Positions 24,945 through 33,405 are shown, counted from the stretch's first letter. The stretch is DNA of 64,000 bases from Ruminococcus sp. (GCA_017433905.1 JAFRGI010000011.1:17260-81259); one strand, 5' to 3'. Made by a program: numbers and translations. Notes: generated by a model from the sequence alone, not told the origin.

Positions 24945-26268
24945 ATTATGGGAGGATCTCAACACTCTTATGTCTATTGAGTCTGTCGACGGTTCCCGTG
25001 ACGAGGACTGCCGTAAGGCGCTGGAGTTTATGCTCGGGCGCGCGCGCGATTTCGGCTTGACTGCCGAGTGCGTGACCGATCAAAGCGGCCAGGTCGATTT
25101 GGGGAGCGGCGGCAGGCTTTGCGGCGTGCTCACGCACCTTGATGTAGTACCTGCCGGCAACCACTGGAGCTGCAATCCCTATGCCCTCACGGAGCGTGAC
25201 GGAAGGCTCTTCGGCAGAGGAATTGCCGACGACAAGGGCGCGGCGATGACGGTGCTCTACTGCATGCGTGCGCTCAAGGAGATGGGTGTCGAGGGAAAAA
25301 ACACTTTGCGTGCCATTTTCGGTACCGCCGAGGAAACCGGTATGAAGGATATGACGGGTTATTTTGAAAAAAAGCCGCTGCCCGATCTTGCTTTCACGCC
25401 CGACAGCAATTACGGCGTTTGCTATGCCGAAAAAGGCATTTTGCAGCTCGAAGTCAGTATGCCTGCCAATGAGGCAACCGTGCTGTCCCAGTTTCATGCG
25501 GGCAAGGCGGTCAACGCCGTACCCGACCTCGCTTATGTGATGCTCGATTCCTCGGATTACGACGAGCAGCAGCTGCTGCGCCTTGCCGATGCGCGGGAGG
25601 AAATGTTTGAGTTTAACTATACCATCGACGGGTTGATGATTATAAGCCGCGGCAGAGCGGCGCATGCCTGCGAGCCCGAAAAGGGAGTGAACGCTGCTGC
25701 GGCGCTCGTTGATTTGATTGCAAACGTATTCGAATCGCATGAGATCGGCGCGGTTGTTTCCTTTATCGACTATACTCTCCACCGAGAGACCAACGGAAGG
25801 TCGATGGGACTGAAAATGAGCGATGCTGTTTCGGGTGCGCTGACAGTCAATCTCGGCAGCATACACATTGAGGGCGATGAGGCATATGCCCGTTTTGACA
25901 TCCGTTACCCGGTGACGGTCAACGGTGACGATGTGGCACGCCAGTTCCGCAAGGTTGCGGAAAACAGCGGTCTGCGCGTCAAGCTGCTTCATCACGCCAA
26001 GCCGCTCTACGTTGAAAAGGATTCTGAGCTGGTTCGTTTGCTCAGCGACGCGTACCGTGCCGTAATGGGGGAGGAGCCTGATCTGTATGCAACGGGAGGG
26101 GGTACTTATGCCCGTATGCTCGGCGGCAGAGGCGTTGCCTTCGGACCCAACTTTCCGCATGACAATATTCGTATGCACAATGCCGATGAGAGTGTTGACA
26201 AAGAGAGTTTTCTCAGGCATATGCAGATTTGTTTTGAAGCGATGTACCGACTTTATACAACGGAGTGA
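24910..26268 (+). CDS. M20-family Sapep-type dipeptidase (PepV-like)
   Basis: A 452-residue zinc/manganese-dependent dipeptidase. Metal ligands and catalytic acids are visible in VLTHLDVVPAG, GRGIADDKGAAMTVLY, FGTAEETGMKDM and near the end GGTYARMLGGRGVAFGPNFPHDNIRMHNADE. The size and lid insert match PepV/Sapep. Located in the cytoplasm, it would hydrolyse dipeptides, often from peptide uptake or cell-wall recycling. AAGGAGAG precedes the ATG inside the yfhO-like gene, indicating one transcript. Confidence 0.9.
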   Translation: MLSEKILAYRDELWEDLNTLMSIESVDGSRDEDCRKALEFMLGRARDFGLTAECVTDQSGQVDLGSGGRLCGVLTHLDVVPAGNHWSCNPYALTERDGRLFGRGIADDKGAAMTVLYCMRALKEMGVEGKNTLRAIFGTAEETGMKDMTGYFEKKPLPDLAFTPDSNYGVCYAEKGILQLEVSMPANEATVLSQFHAGKAVNAVPDLAYVMLDSSDYDEQQLLRLADAREEMFEFNYTIDGLMIISRGRAAHACEPEKGVNAAAALVDLIANVFESHEIGAVVSFIDYTLHRETNGRSMGLKMSDAVSGALTVNLGSIHIEGDEAYARFDIRYPVTVNGDDVARQFRKVAENSGLRVKLLHHAKPLYVEKDSELVRLLSDAYRAVMGEEPDLYATGGGTYARMLGGRGVAFGPNFPHDNIRMHNADESVDKESFLRHMQICFEAMYRLYTTE

Positions 26269-26308
26269 CCGAGTTGGCCGATAGATACAAAGGAGAGAAC
26301 CGAATAAC

Positions 26309-27289
26309 ATGAAACGGATAATTTGCGCCGTATTATGCATGGTACTGATGTACGCAACCGCGACAGCGGGATGCATCTGCACGTCTCCGAATTTGAAAAA
26401 CTACGGACAAAATACGGATTGGACAACAAAACCGATTCCGACGACTGCCGAGCCGACGACAGAACCGAAGCCTTCCAAGACGGTTAATGTGGAGAAAATT
26501 GACAATTATCAGGATTTTCGCCTGACCGCCGTGGAGTCGGATTATGAAAATTCTGTTTATGTCATCACGGGCAGCATCATCATGACGGAAAAAAGCCAAA
26601 AGTACGATCCGGATACCTATAAATGCGGCGGCTGGCTGTATAACAAAAGCGTTCCGGGAGCGAGCAACAGCGAAATATTGTACAAACGCTTCGGTGAGGG
26701 CTCCGTTGACAGGGAAGACTTGCTGGACGTATCTTCCGATCTGGAAACAAAGCGCTTTACCGTGTATCTTAGAAAGGAGATTCCGTCCGGATATTATCGG
26801 CTTTTAATAGAGCATTCCTTTGAGGGTGGGGGATATGACAATGTGATCCATTTTTCGGTTAAGGAGAAGGATGAAAAAATCGCCATGCTGCGCGATCCCG
26901 CGAGCAAAACCGTGACTGTAGACAGCATCGCGACGGCGGATCATTATTATGAGTACCATGCGGAAGATTTGTATGCCAATACCATACTGAAATTCAACGG
27001 CGTTGGCTTAACGCTGGATAAAAATAACGGGATGTATATGATCAAGATGAAGAAGTCGGCTGAAATGACGATCGGATATTATGCCGTTTCAAAAAACGAC
27101 TTATCGCAATATGTTGACAAGACGGTTAATTGTACGGTCGTTGTGAGAGATAACCGTATTGGTGACCTGAGCCATTACTGGGAAATCACGTCCGTTTCCG
27201 GTGTAACGAATGCACCGGAAACGCAGGCTGCTACGGCGAGCCGCAGTAGCGCACCCGGTGAAAGCAGCGCAGGCAGTGACGGTGAATAG
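26309..27289 (+). CDS. Exported protein, probable lipoprotein, unknown function
   Basis: A 326-residue protein. The N-terminus MKRIICAVLCMVLMYATATAGC has a hydrophobic core and ends at Cys22 in Thr-Ala-Gly-Cys, a slightly unusual lipobox; signal peptidase I cleavage is the alternative. A Thr/Pro linker (TAEPTTEPKPS, about 45-58) precedes a region predicted to be mainly beta-strand, and the C-terminus is Ser/Ala/Gly rich. I do not recognise a family. Position between the dipeptidase and DUF975-like genes suggests an envelope role. Confidence 0.7.
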   Translation: MKRIICAVLCMVLMYATATAGCICTSPNLKNYGQNTDWTTKPIPTTAEPTTEPKPSKTVNVEKIDNYQDFRLTAVESDYENSVYVITGSIIMTEKSQKYDPDTYKCGGWLYNKSVPGASNSEILYKRFGEGSVDREDLLDVSSDLETKRFTVYLRKEIPSGYYRLLIEHSFEGGGYDNVIHFSVKEKDEKIAMLRDPASKTVTVDSIATADHYYEYHAEDLYANTILKFNGVGLTLDKNNGMYMIKMKKSAEMTIGYYAVSKNDLSQYVDKTVNCTVVVRDNRIGDLSHYWEITSVSGVTNAPETQAATASRSSAPGESSAGSDGE

Positions 27290-27328
27290 CCGTTCCGTTT
27301 GCGCAGATGCATCCCAAAGGAGAAACTT

Positions 27329-28066
27329 ATGAGTAATGAAAGAATTATCAAACAACAGGCGCGGCAGGCGCTGAAGGGCAACCTATCTGTACTGATTGCA
27401 GGTATGGGGGCGGTTGCCGTTATGGTACTGATGTTGGATCTGGTGCTGCAGATACCCGCGATCATGCTGCATCTCGTTGATACCGAGACCGGACTGGTGA
27501 AGGACGGCATGCAGCTTAATTATGTGCTGCTGGCTGTCGCCGCGGCGATACTGTCGGTGCTTGCTTCTCCGCTGTTCAATGGATTTTTGAAGCTTGCAGC
27601 CAATACGGCGGTGCAGAAAAGCTGCGGGATTACGGATATGTTCTACTATTTCGGAAATCCGGTACGTTTTTTTAAGACGGTTTTGATCAATATGGCGCTT
27701 TGCTGCATTTTTGTGGTGCTGACAGAGCCGGTTGGAGTGGTTTGCGACTCTTTTGATGATCTTTGGTTTGCGCCGGCGCTCACGGTCGGACTGGTGTTGT
27801 GGCGCATAATCGTTTATATTTTCCTGATCCATTATCCGCTTGCCGCCTACACGCTCAATGACAGCCGCGCTTTGCCGCACTATCTTTTCGGATACATAGG
27901 ATTTTCGTTTCGGCACTGCGGTGCGCTGATCAAGCTGCTGCTGACCATGGCGGGTTGGATCGCGCTTTGCTTCTTTGTGGTACCTGCCGTATATGTTGTG
28001 CCGTACCTCGCCGTAGTTCTGATGAACTCGGCGCGTTGGCTGCTTGCCGTGAATCAAAAAGTTTAG
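27329..28066 (+). CDS. DUF975-like integral membrane protein
   Basis: A 245-residue protein with six hydrophobic segments. The start MSNERIIKQQARQALKGNLSVLIAG is like the 'R-x-x-A-R-x-x-L-K-G-N' opening of DUF975 proteins of Firmicutes, whose role is unknown. AAAGGAG lies at proper distance from the ATG at 27329; an in-frame ATG at 27299 has no ribosome site. The GT2 gene starts 10 bases downstream. Confidence 0.75.
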   Translation: MSNERIIKQQARQALKGNLSVLIAGMGAVAVMVLMLDLVLQIPAIMLHLVDTETGLVKDGMQLNYVLLAVAAAILSVLASPLFNGFLKLAANTAVQKSCGITDMFYYFGNPVRFFKTVLINMALCCIFVVLTEPVGVVCDSFDDLWFAPALTVGLVLWRIIVYIFLIHYPLAAYTLNDSRALPHYLFGYIGFSFRHCGALIKLLLTMAGWIALCFFVVPAVYVVPYLAVVLMNSARWLLAVNQKV

Positions 28067-28076
28067 GATTGATACC

Positions 28077-29141
28077 ATGATCGTTTCACTCTGTATGATT
28101 GCTTACAACGAAGCGGAGGCAATCGAGGGCCTTTTCAGCGATATTTCGCTGCAGGAGTACCCGCATGAAAAAATAGAAATCGTATTTGTGGACAGTATGT
28201 CTACCGATGCGACGTTTGAGCGCATGGTGGCGTTTAGGAATACCGACTACGGTTTTTTAGACGTTAAAATCGTGCAGTGCGCCAAGCGTAACCAGGCGTT
28301 TTCATGGAACGCTGCGTTGATGACAGCGACGGGTGACGTCATTATCCGTGTGGACGCACACGCGCGTATTCCGCGCAACTTTATTTCGCGCAATGTCTAT
28401 AATCTCAAACAGGGAGAGAATGTAGTCGGCGGCGGAAGACCCAACATCAGTTCCGACGTCAGCCCGTGGAAGCTGACGTTGCTGGCGGCGGAGGATTCTC
28501 TGTTCGGCAGTTCCATTGCCTCCTACCGGCGTCCGGCGACCGAAAAGGAATATATGGATAGCCTCTTCCATGCCGCGTACCGCCGCGAGGTGATTGAAGC
28601 AGTCGGCGGATTTAACGAAAACCTCGGGCGGACGGAGGATAACGAGTTTCACTACCGTATCCGTATGGCCGGTTACAGACTGTGCTGCTGTCCCGACATC
28701 ATTTCCTATCAGCATTCGCGCAATACGCTCAAAAATATGATTCGTCAAAAATATTCCAACGGCAGATGGATTGGTCTCACGCTTTCGGAGTGTCCGGGTT
28801 GTCTGAGTTATTTTCACTTTGCACCCTTTATCTTTGTGACGATGCTGTTGGGTTTGTCTGGTTTGGCGGCGGCAGGACAGCCGCTGATGCTCTATATGCT
28901 GCTCCTTGTTTACAGCATGTTTGACGTGGTCAATACGGTCGGCTGTTTTACTCTCAAAAATGTTCAGCCGCAGTTTGTGATGCTGCCGCTGATTTTTCCG
29001 CTGTTGCACGTCGCCTACGGCGTCGGAACGATGATCGGGTTGCTGCAGATTCCCTTTTGGCGGCATAGAATTGAACACAGCCACGCAAAGGAGCACATTG
29101 AAAAGGTGCGCCGCAGGGTGAAGCAGAATACGAGAAAATAA
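28077..29141 (+). CDS. Family 2 glycosyltransferase (ExoA-like)
   Basis: A 354-residue inverting GT-A glycosyltransferase. The N-terminal domain has LCMIAYNEAEAIEGLF, FVDSMSTDAT, a DAHARIPRNF motif in the position of the metal-binding DxD, and GGFNENLGRTEDNEFHYRIRMAG. Two or three C-terminal transmembrane segments (about 245-315) anchor it, as in ExoA of succinoglycan synthesis. It is expected to add sugars to a lipid-linked polysaccharide on the cytoplasmic face. It sits in the envelope operon before licD. Confidence 0.88.
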   Translation: MIVSLCMIAYNEAEAIEGLFSDISLQEYPHEKIEIVFVDSMSTDATFERMVAFRNTDYGFLDVKIVQCAKRNQAFSWNAALMTATGDVIIRVDAHARIPRNFISRNVYNLKQGENVVGGGRPNISSDVSPWKLTLLAAEDSLFGSSIASYRRPATEKEYMDSLFHAAYRREVIEAVGGFNENLGRTEDNEFHYRIRMAGYRLCCCPDIISYQHSRNTLKNMIRQKYSNGRWIGLTLSECPGCLSYFHFAPFIFVTMLLGLSGLAAAGQPLMLYMLLLVYSMFDVVNTVGCFTLKNVQPQFVMLPLIFPLLHVAYGVGTMIGLLQIPFWRHRIEHSHAKEHIEKVRRRVKQNTRK

Positions 29142-29150
29142 GGTGCAAAT

Positions 29151-30026
29151 ATGGACAAGGTAGAATTAACACCCGAGCTTCTGCGGGAGCTGCAGCTCAA
29201 ACAGCTCGATATGCTGGTGTATTTTCGCGACTTCTGCGAAAAGAACAGCCTCACCTTTTGGCTGATCGGCGGCGGTTTGATCGGCGCGTTGCGCGAAGGC
29301 GGTTTTGTGCCGTGGGATGACGATATCGACGTCATGCTGCCGCGCGAGGATTACGAAAGGCTTCCCGTACTTTGGCGTGAACAGGGGATGGACGGACGTT
29401 TTCGTTTGCTCAAAACCGATGACGAGATGTTTACGGGTAATATTTTTATCACGATTACCGATACCGACTACACGATGGTCAAGACCAATCAGGTTGATGT
29501 AGACATCCCGCACGGACTGGTGCTCGATGTGTTTCCGCTCGACGCCGCGCCCGACGGACGCTTTGCACGCAGAAGGCAACTTGTCTGGACGATGCTGTAC
29601 TCGCTGTTTTTGGCACAGATAGTGCCCGAAAACCACGGCGGTATCCTCGGCTTCGGCAGTCGTGTGTTGCTGGGGATTTTTCACGGCAAACGGATTCGCA
29701 ACAAGATCTGGCGTATTTGTGAAAAACATATGAAGCAGTACAAAATGAGTGAAAACAAATGTGTGACGGAGCTTTGCTCGGGGCCGTACTGGATGAAATT
29801 CGAGTATCCCAAGCACATTTACGAGGATGTGACGTACGTCACCTTCGAGGGGTTGCGCATGCCCTGCATGACCGGGTACGATGAATATCTTACATGTGTG
29901 TTTGGCGACTATATGCAGCGTCCTCCGGCGGATAAGCAGAAGCCGCACCACGATATTGCCTATCTGGATTTACACACGCCCTGCGAGGTTTATGATAATG
30001 TTCACAGAAAAACTGACAAAAGATAA
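29151..30026 (+). CDS. LicD-family phosphotransferase
   Basis: A 291-residue member of the LicD nucleotidyltransferase-fold family, which transfers phosphocholine or other phospho-groups onto teichoic acid or polysaccharide. The signature LQLKQLDMLVYFRDFCEKNSLTFWLIGGGLIGALREGGFVPWDDDIDVMLPREDYERL (spread over about residues 14-70, with catalytic WDDDID) is very clear. It overlaps the alkylation repair gene by 29 bases. The donor group is not determinable here. Confidence 0.9.
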   Translation: MDKVELTPELLRELQLKQLDMLVYFRDFCEKNSLTFWLIGGGLIGALREGGFVPWDDDIDVMLPREDYERLPVLWREQGMDGRFRLLKTDDEMFTGNIFITITDTDYTMVKTNQVDVDIPHGLVLDVFPLDAAPDGRFARRRQLVWTMLYSLFLAQIVPENHGGILGFGSRVLLGIFHGKRIRNKIWRICEKHMKQYKMSENKCVTELCSGPYWMKFEYPKHIYEDVTYVTFEGLRMPCMTGYDEYLTCVFGDYMQRPPADKQKPHHDIAYLDLHTPCEVYDNVHRKTDKR

Positions 30027-30714
30027 TTACGCGTTGCTGACGGAGGAACTGCAAAAGGCGGCGGATCCAAAGTACCGCGATTTTCACGCCTCGCTGGTAC
30101 CGAATGAGGACAAGGGGCGGATTCTCGGCGTGCGGATGCCCCGGCTTCGTAAAATTGCCCGGGCGGCGGGGAAGGATGATCCGCGCGGTTTTCTTGAAAT
30201 ATGCGGCGACGATACTTACGAAGAGAGGATTCTTCGTGCGATCGTGACCGGTATGATTGTGCCGTCAGACTGCGCGGAGTTGTGTGCGCTTGCCGACGGT
30301 TTTTTGCCCTACGTGAACTGTTGGGCGGTTTGCGACTGCTTTTGCGCCGGGCTCAAGCAGGTGAAGAAATACAGAGCGGCTTTTTTTGAGCATATCGGCG
30401 CCTACCTCAGCGGTGATATGTGGGCGCAGCGTGTTTCGATGGTGATGATGCTCAGTTATTACCTTGATGAAATGTACATTGACCGCGTGCTCGCGCGCGT
30501 CGACAGCGTGCGTGCGGAGGCGTATTATGTGCAGATGGCGCAGGCGTGGCTGCTCGCCACGGCACTTGCCAAATGTCCTGCACCGACGCTTGCGTATTAC
30601 TGCAGTAATTCGCTCGATTCCTATACGCAGAACAAGGCTATTCAAAAGGCGTTGGAAAGCCGCAGGATCGACGATGAGACAAAAAAAGTCCTGCGCGCGC
30701 TGCGAAGCGCTTGA
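29998..30714 (+). CDS. AlkD-like DNA alkylation repair protein
   Basis: A 238-residue all-helical HEAT-like protein of the DNA alkylation repair family. The opening DPKYRDFHASLVPNEDKGRILGVRMPRLRKIAR and YVNCWAVCDCFC..., with the expected Trp and Asp positions, match the family of AlkD-type glycosylases. The ATG at 29998 is favoured by a GAGG site; another ATG lies two codons earlier. The gene is embedded in the end of licD. Its stop codon lies inside the -35 box of the riboflavin leader, an extremely tight arrangement. Confidence 0.85.
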   Translation: MFTEKLTKDNYALLTEELQKAADPKYRDFHASLVPNEDKGRILGVRMPRLRKIARAAGKDDPRGFLEICGDDTYEERILRAIVTGMIVPSDCAELCALADGFLPYVNCWAVCDCFCAGLKQVKKYRAAFFEHIGAYLSGDMWAQRVSMVMMLSYYLDEMYIDRVLARVDSVRAEAYYVQMAQAWLLATALAKCPAPTLAYYCSNSLDSYTQNKAIQKALESRRIDDETKKVLRALRSA

Positions 30715-30738
30715 CAAATGACGGCAGGTGTATATAAT
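30711..30738 (+). promoter_or_regulatory. Promoter of the FMN riboswitch-ribU unit
   Basis: TTGACA (30711-30716), 16-bp spacer, TATAAT (30733-30738). The -35 overlaps the stop codon of the alkylation repair gene. Confidence 0.75.
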
Positions 30739-30756
30739 ATATAATATAATACAGAT

Positions 30757-30872
30757 CGTTTTCGGGGCGGAGTGAAATTCTCCACCGGCGGTAAAAGCCC
30801 GCGAACAGGCGCAAGCCTGCCGAGCCTGTGCGATTCAGGCGCCGACGGTTACAGTCCGGATGGCAGAAAACG
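30757..30872 (+). ncRNA. FMN riboswitch (RFN element)
   Basis: The closing helix CGTTTTC/GAAAACG encloses the conserved FMN-aptamer segments GGGGCGGAGTGAAATTC, CCACCGGCGGT, AGCCCGCGA, CCGACGG and ACAGTCCGGATGGCAG in the right order. It is followed at once by an intrinsic terminator, so FMN binding should stop transcription before ribU. Confidence 0.95.
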
Positions 30873-30895
30873 CGCGCGAATCACGCGCTATGCTA

Positions 30896-30927
30896 CCCGA
30901 CGGAGATCGTCGGGCTTTCTTTTTTTG
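30896..30927 (+). terminator. Riboswitch expression-platform terminator
   Basis: CCCGACG/CGTCGGG stem with a T-rich tail, directly after the RFN aptamer. Confidence 0.85.
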
Positions 30928-30980
30928 CAAACGTACGTTTTCCGGTTCATCATGAAAACCCTTTTCTATCAGAAATGAGG

Positions 30981-31042
30981 GCTTGTTTAATAAATGATAA
31001 AACGCCCCCAAGAGGTTGCATTCCGCTATTTATTAAATAAGC
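30981..31042. repeat. Short palindromic insertion in the ribU leader
   Basis: Exact inverted ends GCTTGTTTAATAAAT (30981-30995), matched by ATTTATTAAATAAGC (31028-31042) with one change, enclose 32 bp. The right end is shared with 11626-11647. It lies between the riboswitch terminator and the ribU ribosome site. Confidence 0.55.
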
Positions 31043-31097
31043 TCCGCTATCAGATATAAATGGACTGGATGGGGAGTTAGATGAAGGAGGTTGTTGT

Positions 31098-31769
31098 ATG
31101 AAAAACAAAACAAGCGAACGTATCAAGTCGATTTCCGCCATGGCGATGCTCACGGCACTCGCCGTTGCCGCGGATATTTTTCTCAGGATTCCCAATATCG
31201 GCGGATTTCTCACTTATGAGCCAAAGGATGTGATCCTTACTATCGGTGCGTTTATTTTTGGTGCTGTGCCGGGGTTGGTAATGTCGCTGATTGTCTGCCT
31301 GATCGAGATGATGACGGTTAGTACCACGGGACCCATCGGCCTGTTGATGAATTTCTTCGCCTCGGCGTCCTTTGTCGGTGTCGCAGCGGTGATTTATCAG
31401 CGAAAAAAAACCATGAGCCGTGCGATCATTGGATTGTTTTCCGGTTCCGCTGCCATGCTCGTTGTGATGCTGCTCTGGAACTATATCATAACACCGGTGT
31501 TTATGGGGGTTCCGCGCGAGGCGGTGCTCGAAATGTTTTTGCCGGTGCTCATTCCTTTTAACGGACTCAAGGCGCTGCTCAATACGGCGGTGGTGCTGTT
31601 GCTCTATAAGGGTGTGGTTACCGCGTTGCGCAAGTCCGGTCTCATTTCCGCGCGGGAGAACAACGACGGTGCGCATAAAAAAACCAACACGGTGATCGCG
31701 GTTGTCGTTTCCGCTGTCGCCGTCATGACGTTGTTGTTGGTACTGCTGATTTTTGCGGGTATCATATAG
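31098..31769 (+). CDS. ribU: Riboflavin ECF transporter S component
   Basis: A 223-residue membrane protein, the substrate-binding subunit of an energy-coupling factor importer. The opening RIKSISAMAMLTALAVAADIFLRIPNIGGFLTYEPKDVILTIGAFIFGAVPGLVMSLIV and the SVTTTGPIG-like MMTVSTTGPIGLLMN loop are characteristic of RibU. The FMN riboswitch upstream makes riboflavin the substrate with high confidence. The C-terminus has an extra hydrophobic segment after a polar tail. AAGGAGG precedes the ATG. The energising EcfA/A'/T module is not in this window. Confidence 0.93.
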   Translation: MKNKTSERIKSISAMAMLTALAVAADIFLRIPNIGGFLTYEPKDVILTIGAFIFGAVPGLVMSLIVCLIEMMTVSTTGPIGLLMNFFASASFVGVAAVIYQRKKTMSRAIIGLFSGSAAMLVVMLLWNYIITPVFMGVPREAVLEMFLPVLIPFNGLKALLNTAVVLLLYKGVVTALRKSGLISARENNDGAHKKTNTVIAVVVSAVAVMTLLLVLLIFAGII

Positions 31770-31805
31770 ATACCGCCGTACGATTATGCGGGGTGTCACG
31801 GCTTC

Positions 31806-31833
31806 TTGACAATACGATAAAATATGATATAAT
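31806..31833 (+). promoter_or_regulatory. Promoter of the THF riboswitch-folT unit
   Basis: TTGACA (31806-31811), 16-bp spacer, TATAAT (31828-31833), just before the aptamer. Confidence 0.75.
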
Positions 31834-31843
31834 AAGAACGAAA

Positions 31844-31939
31844 ACAGAGTAGAAATCTGTGCGTGAAGTGTTCTGCGAACGGGGAGTTGTCGCGGAGACG
31901 AAAGGCATGCCTGCGGTACAGATTTCGCATCCCGCTGTC
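31844..31939 (+). ncRNA. Tetrahydrofolate (THF) riboswitch
   Basis: The conserved order of the folT-type THF aptamer is present: AGAGTAGA, GCGTGAAGTG, CGAACGGGGAGTTGTC, GACGAAAGGC, GCGGTACAGAT and GCATCCCGCTGTC. The left GTAGAAATCTGTGCG strand pairs with the right ACAGAT strand. An intrinsic terminator follows at 31960. Identification rests on motif order; a covariance search (Infernal, RF01831) would settle it. Confidence 0.85.
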
Positions 31940-31959
31940 CATGATTCATCTTATATTTC

Positions 31960-31985
31960 AGGCGGGTTTTTTACCTGCCTTTTTC
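31960..31985 (+). terminator. Terminator downstream of the THF aptamer
   Basis: AGGC-G-GGT paired with ACC-T-GCCT around a T loop, then a T run; the probable expression platform. Confidence 0.75.
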
Positions 31986-32142
31986 TGTTTTTGAGGGGCT
32001 GTGCGGGTTTGAATCTGTCTTGAAAAAAACACTCGGCTCAAACAAAAAACAGATGGTTTACACGTTGTTGCCGGAGTAGAGTATGAAAAAGCCGTATTTT
32101 CCCAAAAGGGGGAAGCGGTACATTCTTAGGAGGTTGAGATCT

Positions 32143-32724
32143 ATGCGTTATTTGAAAAAAATCCCGGATTCATTTGCATCGCTGCGGGACGTCCGTTCTC
32201 TCGCGGCAATTGCCATGTTGCTTGCGCTGAGGGTTGTGCTGGGTATTTTTGCCAATGCTACCCTGCCGTTGTTTGGCAACACGGTCAAAATTTCTGCGGC
32301 GTTTATTCCCACTTTTGTTACGGGCGCGATGTTTGGCCCCGTTCCCGCTGCATTGGTGGGAGCGCTGGGCGATATTTTGTCGTTTGTTTTCGCTCCGACG
32401 GGAGGCGCGTACTTCCCCGGCTTTACCGTCAGCGGTATGCTGGCAGGGTTGATCTACGGTGTGGTGCTTTACGGCGAAAGGCTCAGCTTACCGCGTATTG
32501 CGGTGGCGTGGGCTGCCGACGCGTTGTTTGTCAGCAGCTTTCTTTCGGCATACTGGCTGTACGTTCTGTACGCGCAGCAGCCGTCGTACATGTTTTATCT
32601 TTCTGCGCGCGTCATCAGTTTGGCGATCAAGTGCGTACCGGAAATTCTGGTGCTGTTTGCTCTGAGCAAGCCCGTTACGTTGTTGGCGCGGAGGCTGGTT
32701 GGCGGCAAAAGCAGCATTGCCTGA
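32143..32724 (+). CDS. folT: Folate ECF transporter S component
   Basis: A 193-residue membrane protein of the ECF S-component class with about six hydrophobic segments. LRDVRSLAAIAMLLALRVVLGIFANATLPLFGNTVKISAAFIPTFVTGAMFGPVPAALVGALGDILSFVFAPTGGAYFPGFTVSG is typical of FolT-like proteins. The THF riboswitch in the leader supports folate as substrate. TTAGGAGG lies 9 bases before the ATG at 32143; the in-frame ATG at 32083 with GGAG is an alternative that would add 20 basic residues. Confidence 0.88.
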   Translation: MRYLKKIPDSFASLRDVRSLAAIAMLLALRVVLGIFANATLPLFGNTVKISAAFIPTFVTGAMFGPVPAALVGALGDILSFVFAPTGGAYFPGFTVSGMLAGLIYGVVLYGERLSLPRIAVAWAADALFVSSFLSAYWLYVLYAQQPSYMFYLSARVISLAIKCVPEILVLFALSKPVTLLARRLVGGKSSIA

Positions 32725-33032
32725 CAGACGTGTTTCTGCGGGTAACTTTGTTTTCATGGAAACGAGGGGAAATGTGTCAGCGGGCGCATATTCTCTCGTT
32801 TTTAAAAAGAGCCGCAAATAACTCCGTCCTCAACTTCTCAATTCTTCTCAGATTGAGGAGCAGGGCGGACATAGAGATGCTGTGGCAAGTTGTTTCCTCC
32901 ATCTTGTCACAATCATATTTCGCTTGTTTTGTCAGTGTTTGTCTGAGATTTTGGATTGTTCAGTTTGCATTATTTTTTTAGTAGGATTTTAGCGAATAAT
33001 TGAACCTGTTAAATAAAGCTAAAAATTGAAAA

Positions 33033-33065
33033 GCAACCTCCCGAATTGAACAGGGGGTTGCTTTT
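33033..33065. terminator. Bidirectional terminator in the 32.7-33.4 kb gap
   Basis: AAGCAACC/GGTTGCTT stem with A and T flanks. In the same gap a CTCCTCAA/TTGAGGAG inverted repeat (about 32828-32862) lies closer to folT. I see no gene between 32725 and 33405. Confidence 0.65.
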
Positions 33066-33091
33066 ACATTGCTTATAATATAAGATCCTTG

Positions 33092-33262
33092 TTAAGGCAA
33101 TACCGCATAATGTTGGTGTACGGATTGCGCAGTAAGATTTTTCGTCAGGTTGGACAAATAATCCGTTCTCATACTGCCGTATGGGGGCTGATTTCGGAGC
33201 AAGCTGACGGAGAATAATATTAAAGCAAGGCGTGCGCCATGAATTGTGCGGTGTTGCCTTAA
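33092..33262. repeat. Palindromic element, family 1 (copy B, complete)
   Basis: 171 bp with 20-bp inverted ends: TTAAGGCAATACCGCATAAT on the left, and on the other strand TTAAGGCAACACCGCACAAT at the right. The inversion continues inward through most of the element to a central CATAC-GGCA-GTATG hairpin. The whole element aligns with copy C in opposite orientation. TTAA at both borders may be target duplication or part of the end. Confidence 0.85.
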
Positions 33263-33324
33263 TTTCTCCAAGCGCCGGGTTTGGCTTGTTGCTTGTCTTT
33301 TCTGAAAAACCTTCCTTAACACGC

Positions 33325-33373
33325 GCGCCGCCGTTTCAAGTGCTAACGCTTAAAACGGCGGCGCTGTTTTTTT
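33325..33373 (+). terminator. Strong orphan terminator
   Basis: GCGCCGCCGTTT pairs with AAACGGCGGCGC, with an inner AAG-CTT extension, followed by seven T residues. No gene ends just upstream, so it may be the relic of a lost gene. Confidence 0.75.
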
Positions 33374-33405
33374 ATAATTTTAATAATCGGAACGGCAGCT
33401 CATAA

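Noticed and set aside
33092-33322. A 76-codon minus-strand open frame running through the palindromic element (ending ...HQHYAVLP)
   Set aside because: It is contained in the family 1 repeat and its arm, has no ribosome site, and similar frames will appear wherever the element is inserted.
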